The notes under the pieces were generated by a model that saw only the letters and a list, made by a program, of their open reading frames with translations, did no database searches and was not told the origin of the DNA. DNA of 64,000 bases, from NCBI RefSeq assembly GCF_036320655.1, contig NZ_CP143258.1, forward strand, positions 2,170,001 through 2,234,000. Reading direction: 5' to 3'. The stretch's first letter is position 1. Every line of letters begins with the position of its first letter. Made by a program: the position numbers and the translations under genes. Source of the stretch: Porphyromonas pogonae (GTDB taxonomy: Bacteria; Bacteroidota; Bacteroidia; Bacteroidales; Porphyromonadaceae). Below are positions 36,553 to 45,452 of this stretch, one piece after another.

Positions 36553-37920
36553 CTACCGAACTTTGAGTCTCTGCCCTATTTGCAGGTTATTTGACTTAAG
36601 TCCGTTCCAAGACTTTATCTTGGATAGTTTTTGTTTGTATTTACGCGCAATACCTCCGAGAGTCTCTCCTTTTTTCACAGTGTGATAATCAATAGTTTTG
36701 CCTTTGCTCTTGGAGGGAGTGGATTTATTGTCGGAAAAAGGCTGATAATTGATAGGATCTTCCAATACCATCTTCAGCTCATCGCTATACAATGAGTCTC
36801 TACGCATATCAAGATTCAGTGCCGCTGCCAAGGGAAGCCGCACAGGGTAAGGTGTGCTATTACCGGGAACTATACCTCTTTTGTATTGAGGATTGAGCAT
36901 CTCCAACTCCTGCCTGGATATGCCGGAAAGCTTCTGTATGCGATCGAAGGAAATATCCTTGGTTATCATTACAGTATCTGTAGCGAGAGGTACACCAGCT
37001 TCACGGGGTTTGATGTTATGCTCTTTGTAATAGACCATAGAGTAATATGCACCCATGAAAAGAGGAACGTATCGCCTTGTCTCACGAGGCAGGTAGGGAT
37101 ATATCTGCCAAAAGTCTGTAGCGCCACCTGCTCTGTTGATAGCCCTATTGACTGCTCCGGGACCACAATTGTATGCGGCAATGACCAATAACCAGTCACC
37201 ATAGATGCGATACATGTCTTTAAAATAGCGCATAGCTGCTTCAGAGCTCTTTTTGGGGCAAAGTCTTTCGTCGACCAAACTATTCACTGTAAGCCCGTAG
37301 GCCTTGGCCGTAGGCAACATAAACTGCCACAAGCCTGATGCTCCCATGTGTGACACAGCTTTTGGGTTTAGTCCGGACTCAATAATCGTGAGGTATTTGA
37401 GCTCTATCGGTAATCCATTCCTATCAAGGAGAGCCTCGATATCAGGGAAATATAGATCGGCAACGGTGAGCATTGAACTCACTAGAGATCTATTCCTATT
37501 GAGATATAGCTCGATGCATTCTTTCACAATGGGATTATAGGTCATCTTCACTACGGAAGGAAGCTTTTCCAAACGTGAAATATAAACACTGTCAGCGACG
37601 CGCACACCATCGGGATTATAGGTCATTCCTTTTTTTGAAGATAAGGAGGAACCTTGTGTGTACCCCTTGTGCCAACTCTTGATGAGTTGCTCCAGCTCTT
37701 TATCATAATTTGCCGGTAAAGATATAGGATCTTTGGGCAAATTGAGGGTATCTGTCTTCTGAAAGTTATTCTTGGTCTGCGGACTCTCTTTTACTACTTT
37801 ATCTTTTGCGGGATTGGGGTTAGTTGTTTTATTATTCTGCGCACATACTATGTCTCCCCCATGGACAAAGCTTATCAGTATAAGAAAAGAAACTGCGACG
37901 CTATTAATTTTAAGTTGCAC
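36553..37920 (-). CDS. mltD: Membrane-bound lytic transglycosylase with LysM domain (MltD-like)
   Basis: A 455-aa exported protein: signal peptide (residues 1-27), a polar linker, an SLT domain with catalytic Glu181 in IIESGLNPKAVS followed by GASGLWQFMLPTAKAYGL and AYNCGPGAVNRAI, and a single C-terminal LysM (about 411-455, YHTVKKGETLGGIARKY). It cleaves peptidoglycan glycan strands in the periplasm. It is the last gene of the parA-parB-DUF5683-mltD group. E. coli MltD carries two or more LysM repeats, so this one is shorter. Confidence 0.9.
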   Translation of the reverse strand: MQLKINSVAVSFLILISFVHGGDIVCAQNNKTTNPNPAKDKVVKESPQTKNNFQKTDTLNLPKDPISLPANYDKELEQLIKSWHKGYTQGSSLSSKKGMTYNPDGVRVADSVYISRLEKLPSVVKMTYNPIVKECIELYLNRNRSLVSSMLTVADLYFPDIEALLDRNGLPIELKYLTIIESGLNPKAVSHMGASGLWQFMLPTAKAYGLTVNSLVDERLCPKKSSEAAMRYFKDMYRIYGDWLLVIAAYNCGPGAVNRAINRAGGATDFWQIYPYLPRETRRYVPLFMGAYYSMVYYKEHNIKPREAGVPLATDTVMITKDISFDRIQKLSGISRQELEMLNPQYKRGIVPGNSTPYPVRLPLAAALNLDMRRDSLYSDELKMVLEDPINYQPFSDNKSTPSKSKGKTIDYHTVKKGETLGGIARKYKQKLSKIKSWNGLKSNNLQIGQRLKVR

Positions 37921-37947
37921 TCAGTATTGGTTTAAATTATAATACAA

Positions 37948-38787
37948 TCAAAAGGTTAGGTTGCACATTAACCCTATTTGATGAGAATTAAAGACATCTT
38001 TGGACATGTTTAATTCAGGCTTCACACGAAGAGAGAGGTCAGGAGAGATATCGAAGTAAAACAACTCCGCATCTACATAAGCATCCAAAATAGACAATGC
38101 ATACACTCCTACAGCAACAATAATACTGAGATCCCGCCAACGTCTGTAATTATCACTACCTCTTTTGAGATTATCCCTGAGCTGCATATATTTAGGATAA
38201 TCCTCGGGCTTGGTGCCAATAGGCGCAAAAGCTAACCATGAAGTATTCTTTGCAGGGTTGGGGCCGGCGAGGTCCTTATATGCATTATGATACTCCTTAT
38301 AAGTCCTATTGTTCCAGTTGATCGCATAAGCACAAGCAGTAAATGCTCCCCAAACGATAGGAAGCTTCCAATATTTTCTATTATAGACTTGCCCACCACC
38401 GGGGATAATAGCAAATAGAAGAGCTTTCTTGGAACTGGGTTTCCATAGATTCAGGGGAGGCATCACGGCTGATTGTTCTTTGGGAGACAATGCTTGGGTA
38501 GATGCAGGTTTCCCCTTTAAATTGAGCGTATCCTGAACCCTTTGTGCTGATGTAAATGTTGGTTGAGTATTATTCAAAGAATCAGAAGCGTGATGACGAG
38601 CCTTGTTTAAGCTGTCAGGCACCGCAACTTTTGTTACGGAGAGAGTATCTCTCCGCACTATGATAGAGTCTGTGGTAATCTCACGTTTAGATAAAAGTGT
38701 ACCGACAACGGACAAATCCCGATTACCGGCAAAAGCATGTGTGGTGAGAGTTACCAGAGCAAGAATATAAACAATAAAATATTTCAC
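37948..38787 (-). CDS. DUF5683 family exported protein
   Basis: A 279-aa protein with a signal peptide (ending near AFAGN), a Ser/Thr-rich linker to about residue 110, and the DUF5683 core (LWKPSSKKALLFAIIPGGGQVYNRKYWKLP, then NRTYKEYHNAYKDL and RGSDNYRRWRDLSIIVAVGVYALSILDAYVDAELF). Two hydrophobic stretches suggest membrane contact. The gene shares one base with parB and is placed between parB and mltD, as in many Bacteroidales. The function of the family is unknown. Confidence 0.85.
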   Translation of the reverse strand: MKYFIVYILALVTLTTHAFAGNRDLSVVGTLLSKREITTDSIIVRRDTLSVTKVAVPDSLNKARHHASDSLNNTQPTFTSAQRVQDTLNLKGKPASTQALSPKEQSAVMPPLNLWKPSSKKALLFAIIPGGGQVYNRKYWKLPIVWGAFTACAYAINWNNRTYKEYHNAYKDLAGPNPAKNTSWLAFAPIGTKPEDYPKYMQLRDNLKRGSDNYRRWRDLSIIVAVGVYALSILDAYVDAELFYFDISPDLSLRVKPELNMSKDVFNSHQIGLMCNLTF

Positions 38788-39659
38788 TAATTATGAATTT
38801 TCTCCATTAACAACATGATGCGTTCCAACTCATCATCAGAGTCAAAAGCGATGGTGAGTTTGCCTTTACCCTTGTCATTGCGATCGACAGCTACTTTAGT
38901 ATGGAATACTTGGGTAAGATGTCCGGCGAGCAATTTGTACTCTTCAGGCACATGAGGCTTACCTTTGCGAGAAACAGGAGCCTGCTCCCCCTCCTCCATC
39001 TCGCGTGCTATTTTTTCTACTGCGCGTACACTGAGACCTTCATGTATGATACGACTATAGAGTGCCAATTGCTTCTTGGTGTCTGAGATCTGAAGTAACG
39101 CCCGAGCATGCCCCATATCAACTTTACGCTGTGTAAGCCCAAGCTGTATTTCGGCAGGAAGTCTGAGTAACCTTAAATAATTACTAATAGTGGCTCGCTT
39201 CTTCCCGACTCTTTTACCGAGATCTTCCTGTGTAAGCCCGCAATGATCGAGTAAATTCTGATATGCCAGAGCGACCTCGATAGCATTGAGATCTTCACGC
39301 TGAATATTTTCGACAAGAGCCATTTCCATGACATTCTCGTCATTTACGGTTTTGATATACGCAGGAATACTGTCAAGCCCCGCCATTTGTGAGGCACGCC
39401 ATCGCCTTTCTCCTGAAATAATCATATACCTTCCCGGAGAAATCTCCTGCAGAGTAATGGGTTGTACCAGCCCCAATGATTGAATGGATGAAGCCAACTC
39501 ATGTAATGTATCTTCGGTAAACTCTTTACGTGGCTGGTTAGGGTTGGGCTCGATTTGGTTGAGAGGAATCTCATTGATAGAAGAGGTTCCGGCAATTTCT
39601 CCACCAAGAAGAGAGTCTAAACCACGCCCCAAAGCAAACTTATTCTTTTGTTTTGTCAT
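38787..39659 (-). CDS. parB: Chromosome partitioning protein ParB (Spo0J)
   Basis: A 290-aa protein from ATG 39659, two bases after the parA stop; an upstream TTG in frame is less likely. The sequence LGRGLDSLLGG starts it, then INEIPLNQIEPNPNQPRKEF, the CTP-binding motif ISGERRWRAS, ALVENIQREDLNAIEVALAY and the helix-turn-helix (LTQEDLGKRVGKKRATISNYLRLL). It loads on parS sites and spreads as a clamp. No parS site was identified by eye in the window. Confidence 0.94.
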   Translation of the reverse strand: MTKQKNKFALGRGLDSLLGGEIAGTSSINEIPLNQIEPNPNQPRKEFTEDTLHELASSIQSLGLVQPITLQEISPGRYMIISGERRWRASQMAGLDSIPAYIKTVNDENVMEMALVENIQREDLNAIEVALAYQNLLDHCGLTQEDLGKRVGKKRATISNYLRLLRLPAEIQLGLTQRKVDMGHARALLQISDTKKQLALYSRIIHEGLSVRAVEKIAREMEEGEQAPVSRKGKPHVPEEYKLLAGHLTQVFHTKVAVDRNDKGKGKLTIAFDSDDELERIMLLMEKIHN

Positions 39660-39661
39660 GA

Positions 39662-40429
39662 TCAATTTTCGTGCTTTTTGAGTATTTCAGCAGCTAATTG
39701 CAGATGGTTAATGGCTCCCCTACTATCGGCATCATACAGCAGAGCTGGTAATCCATGGCTTGGAGCCTCACCCAGCTTAACATTTCTCTGGATTACTGTG
39801 TCAAACACCAAATCCTTGAAATGTCGCTTCACTTCCTCATAGATCTGATTATTGAGTCGGGTACGACTATCATACATGGTAAGCAAAAAACCTTCGATAT
39901 CCAACTGCGGATTAAGACGCCCTTTAATAATGCGAATTGTATTGAGCAGTTTACTTATTCCCTCTAAAGCAAAATATTCACATTGTACCGGAATGATAAC
40001 CGATCCGGCCGCAACAAGGGAATTAACAGTAATGAGCCCAAGTGAAGGCGAACAGTCGATAAAGATATAATCATATTTATCAACTATAGGAGCTAATACC
40101 TTTTTTAAGACTAACTCACGATTAGAACGCTCGAGGAGTTCAATCTCAGCCCCCACCAAGTCTATGTGAGAAGGTACAATATCCAACCCATCTACCGGTG
40201 TAGGCATAATGGCCTGCTCAATAGGCATGTCGTTACAGATACATTCATATATTGTATTCTGCAAACTTCCTACATCAACACCTAATCCGGAGGATGCGTT
40301 TGCCTGAGCATCGGTATCAACCAAGAGTACCTTACGCTCAAGAGAGGCTAAAGAGGCAGCTAGATTAATCGCCGTTGTAGTTTTACCTACTCCGCCTTTC
40401 TGATTAGCCAAGGCTATGATTCGTCCCAT
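39662..40429 (-). CDS. parA: Chromosome partitioning ATPase ParA (Soj)
   Basis: A 255-aa Walker-type ATPase: deviant Walker [10 protein letters not shown] at residues 9-17 with the signature Lys, [16 protein letters not shown] (Walker A') and [14 protein letters not shown] (Walker B). With ParB it segregates the replication origin. Length and motifs fit chromosomal Soj rather than plasmid ParA, which has an extra N-terminal domain. A promoter-like sequence lies just upstream. Confidence 0.94.
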   Translation of the reverse strand: MGRIIALANQKGGVGKTTTAINLAASLASLERKVLLVDTDAQANASSGLGVDVGSLQNTIYECICNDMPIEQAIMPTPVDGLDIVPSHIDLVGAEIELLERSNRELVLKKVLAPIVDKYDYIFIDCSPSLGLITVNSLVAAGSVIIPVQCEYFALEGISKLLNTIRIIKGRLNPQLDIEGFLLTMYDSRTRLNNQIYEEVKRHFKDLVFDTVIQRNVKLGEAPSHGLPALLYDADSRGAINHLQLAAEILKKHEN

Positions 40430-40452
40430 ACTTTAGTGTTATAATTTCACCC

Positions 40453-40484
40453 CAAAACTAACGATTTTATAGCAGATGAACAAG
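40453..40484 (-). promoter_or_regulatory. Probable promoter of parA operon
   Basis: On the minus strand CTTG, 20 nt, TAGTTTTG; the -7 box fits TAnnTTTG fully and the -33 box has one mismatch to TTTG. The -7 box ends 23 bp before the parA start. Confidence 0.6.
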
Positions 40485-40574
40485 GCTCTTAAAACTGTTT
40501 GAAAATATAACGCACGAAGAATGAATATAGTATAAGAAAATGCCCTAAAAACAAATATTTTTTCACACCAAAAA

Positions 40575-40605
40575 TTTGGAGATTCAAAATTTTCCTTTAC
40601 CTTTG
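40575..40605 (+). promoter_or_regulatory. Promoter of tRNA-Ser
   Basis: TTTG (40575-40578), 19 nt, TACCTTTG (40598-40605) fits the Bacteroidetes consensus, 43 bp before the tRNA. Confidence 0.75.
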
Positions 40606-40648
40606 CAACGCAATTGAGAACAACGGTAGCAATAAAGTTGAATCAATT

Positions 40649-40734
<86 letters not shown>

Positions 40735-40789
40735 AGAAAACATTTTGAAGTGCTCTGAAAAGAGCTTTTAACAATGCAAACAAATACGG

Positions 40790-40831
40790 ATAAGTGTCGT
40801 AATTCTAAGGAGTTACGACACTTATTCTTTT
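40790..40831 (+). terminator. Terminator after tRNA-Ser
   Basis: ATAAGTGTCGTAA (40790-40802) pairs perfectly with TTACGACACTTAT (40813-40825), followed by TCTTTT. Confidence 0.85.
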
Positions 40832-40892
40832 AATACCACTAATTGCTTAGAGTAGCATTAGGACATTGAAGTTATCTCAAAATACTCTTAAT

Positions 40893-41073
40893 TGGCTACA
40901 ATATGGCTACAAAAAAAGTTACAAAAAAACAATTGTAGCCAAGAGTACTTTCAGAGCTCGTATAGATGACTATCAAATTACTGTTTTTCAAATAATTATG
41001 TCGAACTTTGCATCGGCAAGTTTTAGAAAAAAGTAAAAAAACAATGATGTTTTTTATAGCCTCATGGCTACAA
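40893..41073. repeat. TGGCTACAA repeats, candidate integrase arm sites
   Basis: The nonamer TGGCTACAA occurs at 40894, 40905 (11 bp apart) and 41065, and inverted as TTGTAGCCA at 40934. All lie between the tRNA and the integrase gene, where tyrosine recombinases of integrated elements bind arm sites. The binding role is inferred. Apart from these repeats, 40832-41128 shows nothing coding. Confidence 0.6.
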
Positions 41074-41128
41074 TAAATTATTTTCTTTTTTACTCAAAAA
41101 CTTCCAAGGCAATTAAAAAACAGTAGAA

Positions 41129-42355
41129 ATGAAAACAATTTTTCGAACAGTCTTCTATTTAAGGAGCAACTACACAAACAAAGAAGGGTTATCGCCCGTA
41201 ATGATTCGTATTTATCTAAACAATCAACGACTATCTATCGGCTCATCAGGAGTTGCCATTAATCCAAAATCATGGGATAATGAAAAAAATCGTTTGAAAG
41301 GTCGCTCAACAGAAATCCTACAAGCAAACCTTCAATTAGATAATATCCAAGCAGGATTACAAGCTATTTTTCGCCGTTTAGAGTTATCCGAAGATCTCAG
41401 TCTTGAATTAATTAAGTCAGAGTTTTTGGGCAAAAAAGAGCAACTTGACACTATTTTATCGTTGTTTGAAAAACATAACAACGACATACGAAATCAAGTA
41501 GGTATTAGTAAATCAGTAGCCACCCTGCAAAAATATGAAAACTGTAAACGCCACTTTTCTAATTTTATTAAATCGAAATACGGTCGTACAGATTTAAAAC
41601 TATCCGAAGTAACACCTATCGTTATTCACGATTTTAGGATTTATTTATTGACAACTAAGAAATGTATGCCTAATACAACTACAAAAATCCTAAAATTTTT
41701 CAAAACAATTATCTTATTTGGGCGTAAAAACGGCTTCTTAACACATGATCCTTTTCGTGAAATTCGCTTTCATTTAGAGCCCGTGGACCGTGGTTTTCTG
41801 ACAGATAATGAAATCAAGACAATAATGCAAAAAGAAATGGTTACACCTCGCTTAGAGTTGGTTCGTGACATGTTCATTTTCTCTTGCTTTACAGGACTTG
41901 CATATATAGATGTAGCAAACCTCACAGAAGACAATATAGTTGAATTGGACGGTAAACAATGGATTATGACTAAACGCCAAAAAACTAAAATCGCCACTAA
42001 CATTATCTTGCTTGATATTCCTAAAATGATCATAGAAAAATATGCTTCTGTTAGAAAAGACGGAAAGCTTTTACCCATACTTTCTAATCAGAAAATGAAT
42101 GCCTATTTAAAAGAGATTGCAGATATATGTCAGATTAATAAGAATTTAACCTATCATGTGGCACGTCATACATTTGCTACAATGAGCATAAGTAAAGGCG
42201 TCCCTATTGAAACAGTTTCTAAAATGCTTGGACACAGCAAAATACAGACAACTCAAATTTATGCAAGAATAACGAACAAAAAGTTAGAAGCAGATATGTT
42301 GGCTTTATCTTCCAAATTAGATAAATTTACTGATTCAATGAATATTAACCCTTAA
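41129..42355 (+). CDS. int: Tyrosine recombinase (site-specific integrase)
   Basis: A 408-aa integrase with the Bacteroidetes N-terminal arm domain (residues 1-100), a SAM-like core-binding domain (about 110-210) and the catalytic domain. His343-Val-Ala-Arg346 and nucleophile Tyr378 in TTQIYARI are present; LGHSKIQTT supplies the second His. The position of the first catalytic Arg reads FTGLAYIDVANL, without Arg, as reported for IntDOT-type enzymes. It should catalyse integration and excision of the element, presumably at the tRNA-Ser 3' end. Confidence 0.92.
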   Translation: MKTIFRTVFYLRSNYTNKEGLSPVMIRIYLNNQRLSIGSSGVAINPKSWDNEKNRLKGRSTEILQANLQLDNIQAGLQAIFRRLELSEDLSLELIKSEFLGKKEQLDTILSLFEKHNNDIRNQVGISKSVATLQKYENCKRHFSNFIKSKYGRTDLKLSEVTPIVIHDFRIYLLTTKKCMPNTTTKILKFFKTIILFGRKNGFLTHDPFREIRFHLEPVDRGFLTDNEIKTIMQKEMVTPRLELVRDMFIFSCFTGLAYIDVANLTEDNIVELDGKQWIMTKRQKTKIATNIILLDIPKMIIEKYASVRKDGKLLPILSNQKMNAYLKEIADICQINKNLTYHVARHTFATMSISKGVPIETVSKMLGHSKIQTTQIYARITNKKLEADMLALSSKLDKFTDSMNINP

Positions 42356-42367
42356 AACATCCAAATT

Positions 42368-42826
42368 ATGAAAACAACAAAAAAAGAATTGTCTTATTAC
42401 CGACTAAGATTAGAAGCTTATTTGAAAGATTATCATCCGCACCGATTATCGGATGAAAGGTTTATCACAGCTCGTTCAGATGCTTCGGCAAAGGCTTATG
42501 AAGAAAGTTTCCTATCGGGTGCATCGCCCGATGAAGCTAATGCAACAGCCTTGGAAGTGCTGTTTGAAGGATTGCATTTTTCTGAATACTTTTTTATCGA
42601 ACAAATTCTCGACAACGAATTTTCCGATGAAGTTCCTGCTGAACTTACTCAGAAATTAAGCTTATTACTATTAAAAAATGATACAGTAAAAGCAACTATT
42701 GCTAAATACAGCCTCGACGACAAATTAGATGAAAAGCCGGAATACAGCCTGCTTTACACCGAACTTACAGGTGTGATACAACTCGTTATCGAAAACAACA
42801 GTCTTCTGAAAAGCCTGAAAGCATAA
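42368..42826 (+). CDS. DUF1896 family protein
   Basis: A 152-aa acidic protein beginning MKTTKKELSYYRLRLEAYLKDYHPHRL and containing ERFITARSDASAKAYEESFLSG and FEGLHFSEYFFIEQIL, the pattern of DUF1896, found almost only in Bacteroidota conjugative elements. It starts 12 bp after the integrase stop and ends at a terminator, so int and this gene probably form one transcript. The function is unknown. Confidence 0.85.
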   Translation: MKTTKKELSYYRLRLEAYLKDYHPHRLSDERFITARSDASAKAYEESFLSGASPDEANATALEVLFEGLHFSEYFFIEQILDNEFSDEVPAELTQKLSLLLLKNDTVKATIAKYSLDDKLDEKPEYSLLYTELTGVIQLVIENNSLLKSLKA

Positions 42827-42837
42827 CCTTAGTTTTT

Positions 42838-43128
42838 TTACTTCATAAAAGGGATAGTTTCTACCAAGAAATTATCCCTTTTTCGTTTTCTCACTTTCCG
42901 GTTATAATCTGACTTCATTTTTGTTCTTCCCGATTTTTTCCAAAAGGACGAGTATTGTTTCGTTCGGCGGGCAAAGGTAAAACGTGTTTCGTCAAATGCA
43001 AGGTCAAGCCCTTTGGATTTGGCTAAAAAATCTTCCTCTTTCCACTTTGTGGCGAGCGTATTTTTTGCCAAAACCTTGCTTTTTGCCGAAGCCACTACCT
43101 TTTTAAGCCCTCGAAACGAAACAGGCAT
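42838..43128 (-). CDS. Possible small basic protein, unknown
   Basis: A 96-aa, very basic frame (RGLKKVVASAKSKVLAKN, TRFTFARRTKQYSSFWKKSGRTKMKSDYNRKVRKRKRD). It lies antisense in the gap between DUF1896 and the next plus-strand gene and its end overlaps a terminator hairpin. Similar frames sit in this position in other Bacteroidota elements, to my memory, but it may be a non-coding conserved stretch. No family is recognised. Confidence 0.25.
   Translation of the reverse strand: MPVSFRGLKKVVASAKSKVLAKNTLATKWKEEDFLAKSKGLDLAFDETRFTFARRTKQYSSFWKKSGRTKMKSDYNRKVRKRKRDNFLVETIPFMK
42847..42884 (+). terminator. Terminator after the DUF1896 gene
   Basis: AAAAGGGATA (42847-42856) pairs with TATCCCTTTT (42873-42882), with an inner TTTCT/AGAAA stem, followed by T residues. 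Confidence 0.75.
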
Positions 43129-43154
43129 ACTCCGACCTTTGGACGCAAAAAAAA

Positions 43155-43325
43155 ATGTCAGAAGTTATGAAACAGTCAGAAATATATACAGAAAAGGACT
43201 TTGGGAAACGAAGCGACACCTCCTCCCATTACCGCATAAACTGTGGTAAAAACCCTGTCCCTGTGGGCGAAATAGTGAAACATTGTGTGGAACAACTTAA
43301 AAAGAAAAGCTATGAGTACCAATAA
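43155..43325 (+). CDS. Small 56-aa leading-region protein, unknown
   Basis: The frame starts at ATG 43155 and reads MSEVMKQSEIYTEKDFGKRS at the start, HYRINCGKNPVPVGEIV in the middle and ends KKKSYEYQ. Charged and hydrophobic residues are balanced as in a real protein, and its end overlaps the start of the next gene by 14 bp. I recognise no family. Small genes of this kind are common in leading regions of these elements. Confidence 0.55.
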   Translation: MSEVMKQSEIYTEKDFGKRSDTSSHYRINCGKNPVPVGEIVKHCVEQLKKKSYEYQ

Positions 43326-43866
43326 TTTTGCTTTTGAAAATCGCTGTATAGTGGTGGAAGACGATGATTTTACATTTGAGAATGTGCCTAAACATCTTGA
43401 ATACGTGCAAGGAAGTAACCGGAACTATCCGAGTTACTATTTGGATAAGTATAGACACCGCTTTCATACGCTTGATATTGTGATAACGGCAGCTTATTAT
43501 TCGGGTGCTTGTATTGATTATACACCCAATGACAAGTATTTAGACTGCATTTACGAGTGCAGGAATTATGTTTCAAACCGTGACGCAGATGATATATTCG
43601 ATGATATTTATGCCGACTTCAAAGCCTATAAGCCGAAAAAACGTGAATTGCGTAAACTTGTGAGAGATGCTTACAACGCCAAATTGGGAAATTATAAGCC
43701 TTTTGATACACTTTTCGAGTTTCTGTTTGCCTTAGAAAAAGTTGAAGCTGATAAAATTCTCGATAAAATACGTGATGATTACGGTTACACGGAAGTCCGT
43801 AAAATTGCCAATTTCTGTAATGGCGAAGCCTTGTACGAGCCTATTAAAGAACATCAAGCCGTATGA
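43312..43866 (+). CDS. Conserved-type element protein, unknown
   Basis: A 184-aa protein; the start at ATG 43312 (MSTNNFAFENRC) is preferred over an upstream TTG at 43285 because it follows an A/G-rich stretch and coincides with the end of the previous small gene. It is rich in Asp and Tyr (YHLDIVITAAYYSGACIDYT-like core, NYVSNRDADDIFDDIYADF). No domain is recognised. Its stop overlaps the next start (ATGA), indicating an operon. Confidence 0.65.
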   Translation: MSTNNFAFENRCIVVEDDDFTFENVPKHLEYVQGSNRNYPSYYLDKYRHRFHTLDIVITAAYYSGACIDYTPNDKYLDCIYECRNYVSNRDADDIFDDIYADFKAYKPKKRELRKLVRDAYNAKLGNYKPFDTLFEFLFALEKVEADKILDKIRDDYGYTEVRKIANFCNGEALYEPIKEHQAV

Positions 43867-44030
43867 AAATTATCCGATTATCACACCGAATTGTTATCAC
43901 GCAAGCACGTAACTTTCGTGAATACAGAATATTACAATCCAAGAACTACAAAGGTAATTCTTTCTCGAAGTTCCTACGAATGTGGATGGATTGGCAAGAA
44001 ATCAAAGACGTATTAACATCTAATCAATAA
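43863..44030 (+). CDS. Small basic 55-aa protein, unknown
   Basis: Begins at ATG 43863, overlapping the previous stop by 4 bp, and reads MKIIRLSHRIVITQARNFRE at the start and SFSKFLRMWMDWQEIKDVLTSNQ at the end. It is basic and amphipathic. The coupling to both neighbours supports it as a real gene. No family is recognised. Confidence 0.55.
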   Translation: MKIIRLSHRIVITQARNFREYRILQSKNYKGNSFSKFLRMWMDWQEIKDVLTSNQ

Positions 44031-44034
44031 CTCA

Positions 44035-44262
44035 ATGAAATCAACCCCTTTACGGCTGATAGTAGCTTTATTTCTGATAATCGGAACGGTTTACGCTGTT
44101 TCGGTTATCGCTACTTCGGAAACGTTAATGCTTGTAATGATTTTAACGGCATCTACGCTACTGAAATTCATCATCCGAGAAACGCTTTACATCTTGTTAA
44201 CCGTACTGAAATTGGCAGTTATTATTGCCGTAATAGGATTGATATTATCATACATATTATAA
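44035..44262 (+). CDS. Small membrane protein, unknown
   Basis: A 75-aa, almost entirely hydrophobic protein with two to three membrane helices (about residues 5-22, 28-45 and 50-75). It starts 4 bp after the previous stop. Small membrane proteins like this occur in the leading part of conjugative elements, where their role is not known. Confidence 0.55.
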   Translation: MKSTPLRLIVALFLIIGTVYAVSVIATSETLMLVMILTASTLLKFIIRETLYILLTVLKLAVIIAVIGLILSYIL

Positions 44263-44291
44263 CAATCAAATAACATTCAAACAAACAGAAT

Positions 44292-44507
44292 ATGAAACCG
44301 ACCAATTTAATAACGATGCGTGAAAACCTTACCAAGTTGGACGCCAAAGAGATTTACTATTTCCGTTGGACTTCGGGCAGTCTTTACACGGTAATGGCAT
44401 CAGACGGAAAGAGATACGGACAAATAATCACTATCGGGTACGTTAAGGAGACCAAGATATTGAACGAATTGGGACTGCCTATATACAACCATTGTCCCAT
44501 TAATTAA
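44292..44507 (+). CDS. Small protein, unknown
   Basis: A 71-aa protein (MKPTNLITMRENLTKLDAKE at the start, then YYFRWTSGSLYTVMASDGKRYGQIITI) of soluble, mixed composition. Its position in a run of same-strand genes with short gaps supports translation. No domain is recognised. Confidence 0.5.
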   Translation: MKPTNLITMRENLTKLDAKEIYYFRWTSGSLYTVMASDGKRYGQIITIGYVKETKILNELGLPIYNHCPIN

Positions 44508-44540
44508 ATCATTTACAAACAGTTAAAAACAGAATGAGAT

Positions 44541-45014
44541 ATGAAAAAAGCATTTAACATTACAGATTATATTTTGGTAAAAGCCGATACAGACAGCGAT
44601 TGGGACAACTGCCACTTCGCTATCATCCATTGCACAAAAGAGTGGCGAGAAACGATGATACAACGACTTAAAGCCGTTCAGTCAGTTGAAAATGAACCCG
44701 GATTTATATCGCTAAACTATTACGAAACATCGGTTGATTTTTATTGTGCAGACGAAAACACCCAAAGCGAAATAGACCAAATATTGGGCGGAAAAGATTG
44801 GGCGTTTGTTGAATTGGATGAAAACGAACAAGAAACATTCCTTACACCCGAAAGCTGTTTGAACAACTACAAAATGTCGTTTTATCAACACGGAACAGCA
44901 ATTTACTCTGCACACGGAAAGCATTCCGGCGATGAGTTTTTCACTTCTGATTTTTCAATCAAAAGTGTTTTGAACTATCATCAATCTACTATCGCAATCA
45001 AACGGCTATTTTAA
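44541..45014 (+). CDS. Soluble protein of the conjugative element, unknown
   Basis: A 157-aa acidic protein with several aromatic-rich segments (SDWDNCHFAIIHCTKEWRETM, SVDFYCADENTQSEIDQIL, KMSFYQHGTAIYSAHGKHSGDEFF). No motif links it to a known enzyme. It is followed 24 bp later by the PcfK-like gene and is probably co-transcribed with it. A role in element maintenance is only a guess from position. Confidence 0.6.
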   Translation: MKKAFNITDYILVKADTDSDWDNCHFAIIHCTKEWRETMIQRLKAVQSVENEPGFISLNYYETSVDFYCADENTQSEIDQILGGKDWAFVELDENEQETFLTPESCLNNYKMSFYQHGTAIYSAHGKHSGDEFFTSDFSIKSVLNYHQSTIAIKRLF

Positions 45015-45038
45015 TACACCATTAAAACATTCAGAAAA

Positions 45039-45452
45039 ATGAAAACAACAGAACATTTCAAAAACACCATAGGAACCTATCTGAGAGATAGAGCCGAAAC
45101 GGACAAGCTGTTTGCCGTATCTTTTAGTAATCCCGACAAGAATATCAACGATTGTTGTACCTACATTCTTAATTGGGTAAAACAGAGCGGATGCAATGGT
45201 TTTGCCGATGAAGAAATTTACTCGTTGGCAGTGCATTATTATGACGAAAAAGATATTGAAATCGGCAATCCAATCAACTGTCAAGTGGTCGTAAATCACA
45301 CTGTTGAATTGACTGCCGAAGAAAAGGAACAAGCACGTCAAAACGCAATCAAACGAGTTGAAAATGAAGTTTACAATCGTATGACTATAAGCAGGAAACG
45401 TCAGAATGTACAAGCTCAACCGTGCGTTCAAAAAAGCCTTTTTGACCTATGA
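45039..45452 (+). CDS. PcfK-like protein
   Basis: A 137-aa protein starting MKTTEHFKNTIGTYLRDRAE and containing PDKNINDCCTYILNWVKQSGCNGFADEEIYSLAVHYYDEKDI, the pattern of the PcfK-like family found in Bacteroidota conjugative elements and named after a gene of plasmid pCF10. The C-terminal tail is basic and ends QKSLFDL, a motif that could bind a sliding clamp. It overlaps the PcfJ-like gene by 4 bp. The molecular role is unknown. Confidence 0.75.
   Translation: MKTTEHFKNTIGTYLRDRAETDKLFAVSFSNPDKNINDCCTYILNWVKQSGCNGFADEEIYSLAVHYYDEKDIEIGNPINCQVVVNHTVELTAEEKEQARQNAIKRVENEVYNRMTISRKRQNVQAQPCVQKSLFDL

Noticed and set aside
35069-36560. TAGTTA at the IS5-type element flanks as a fourth 22-bp array
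   Set aside because: After removing the element there is only one core and no further copies at 22-bp steps.
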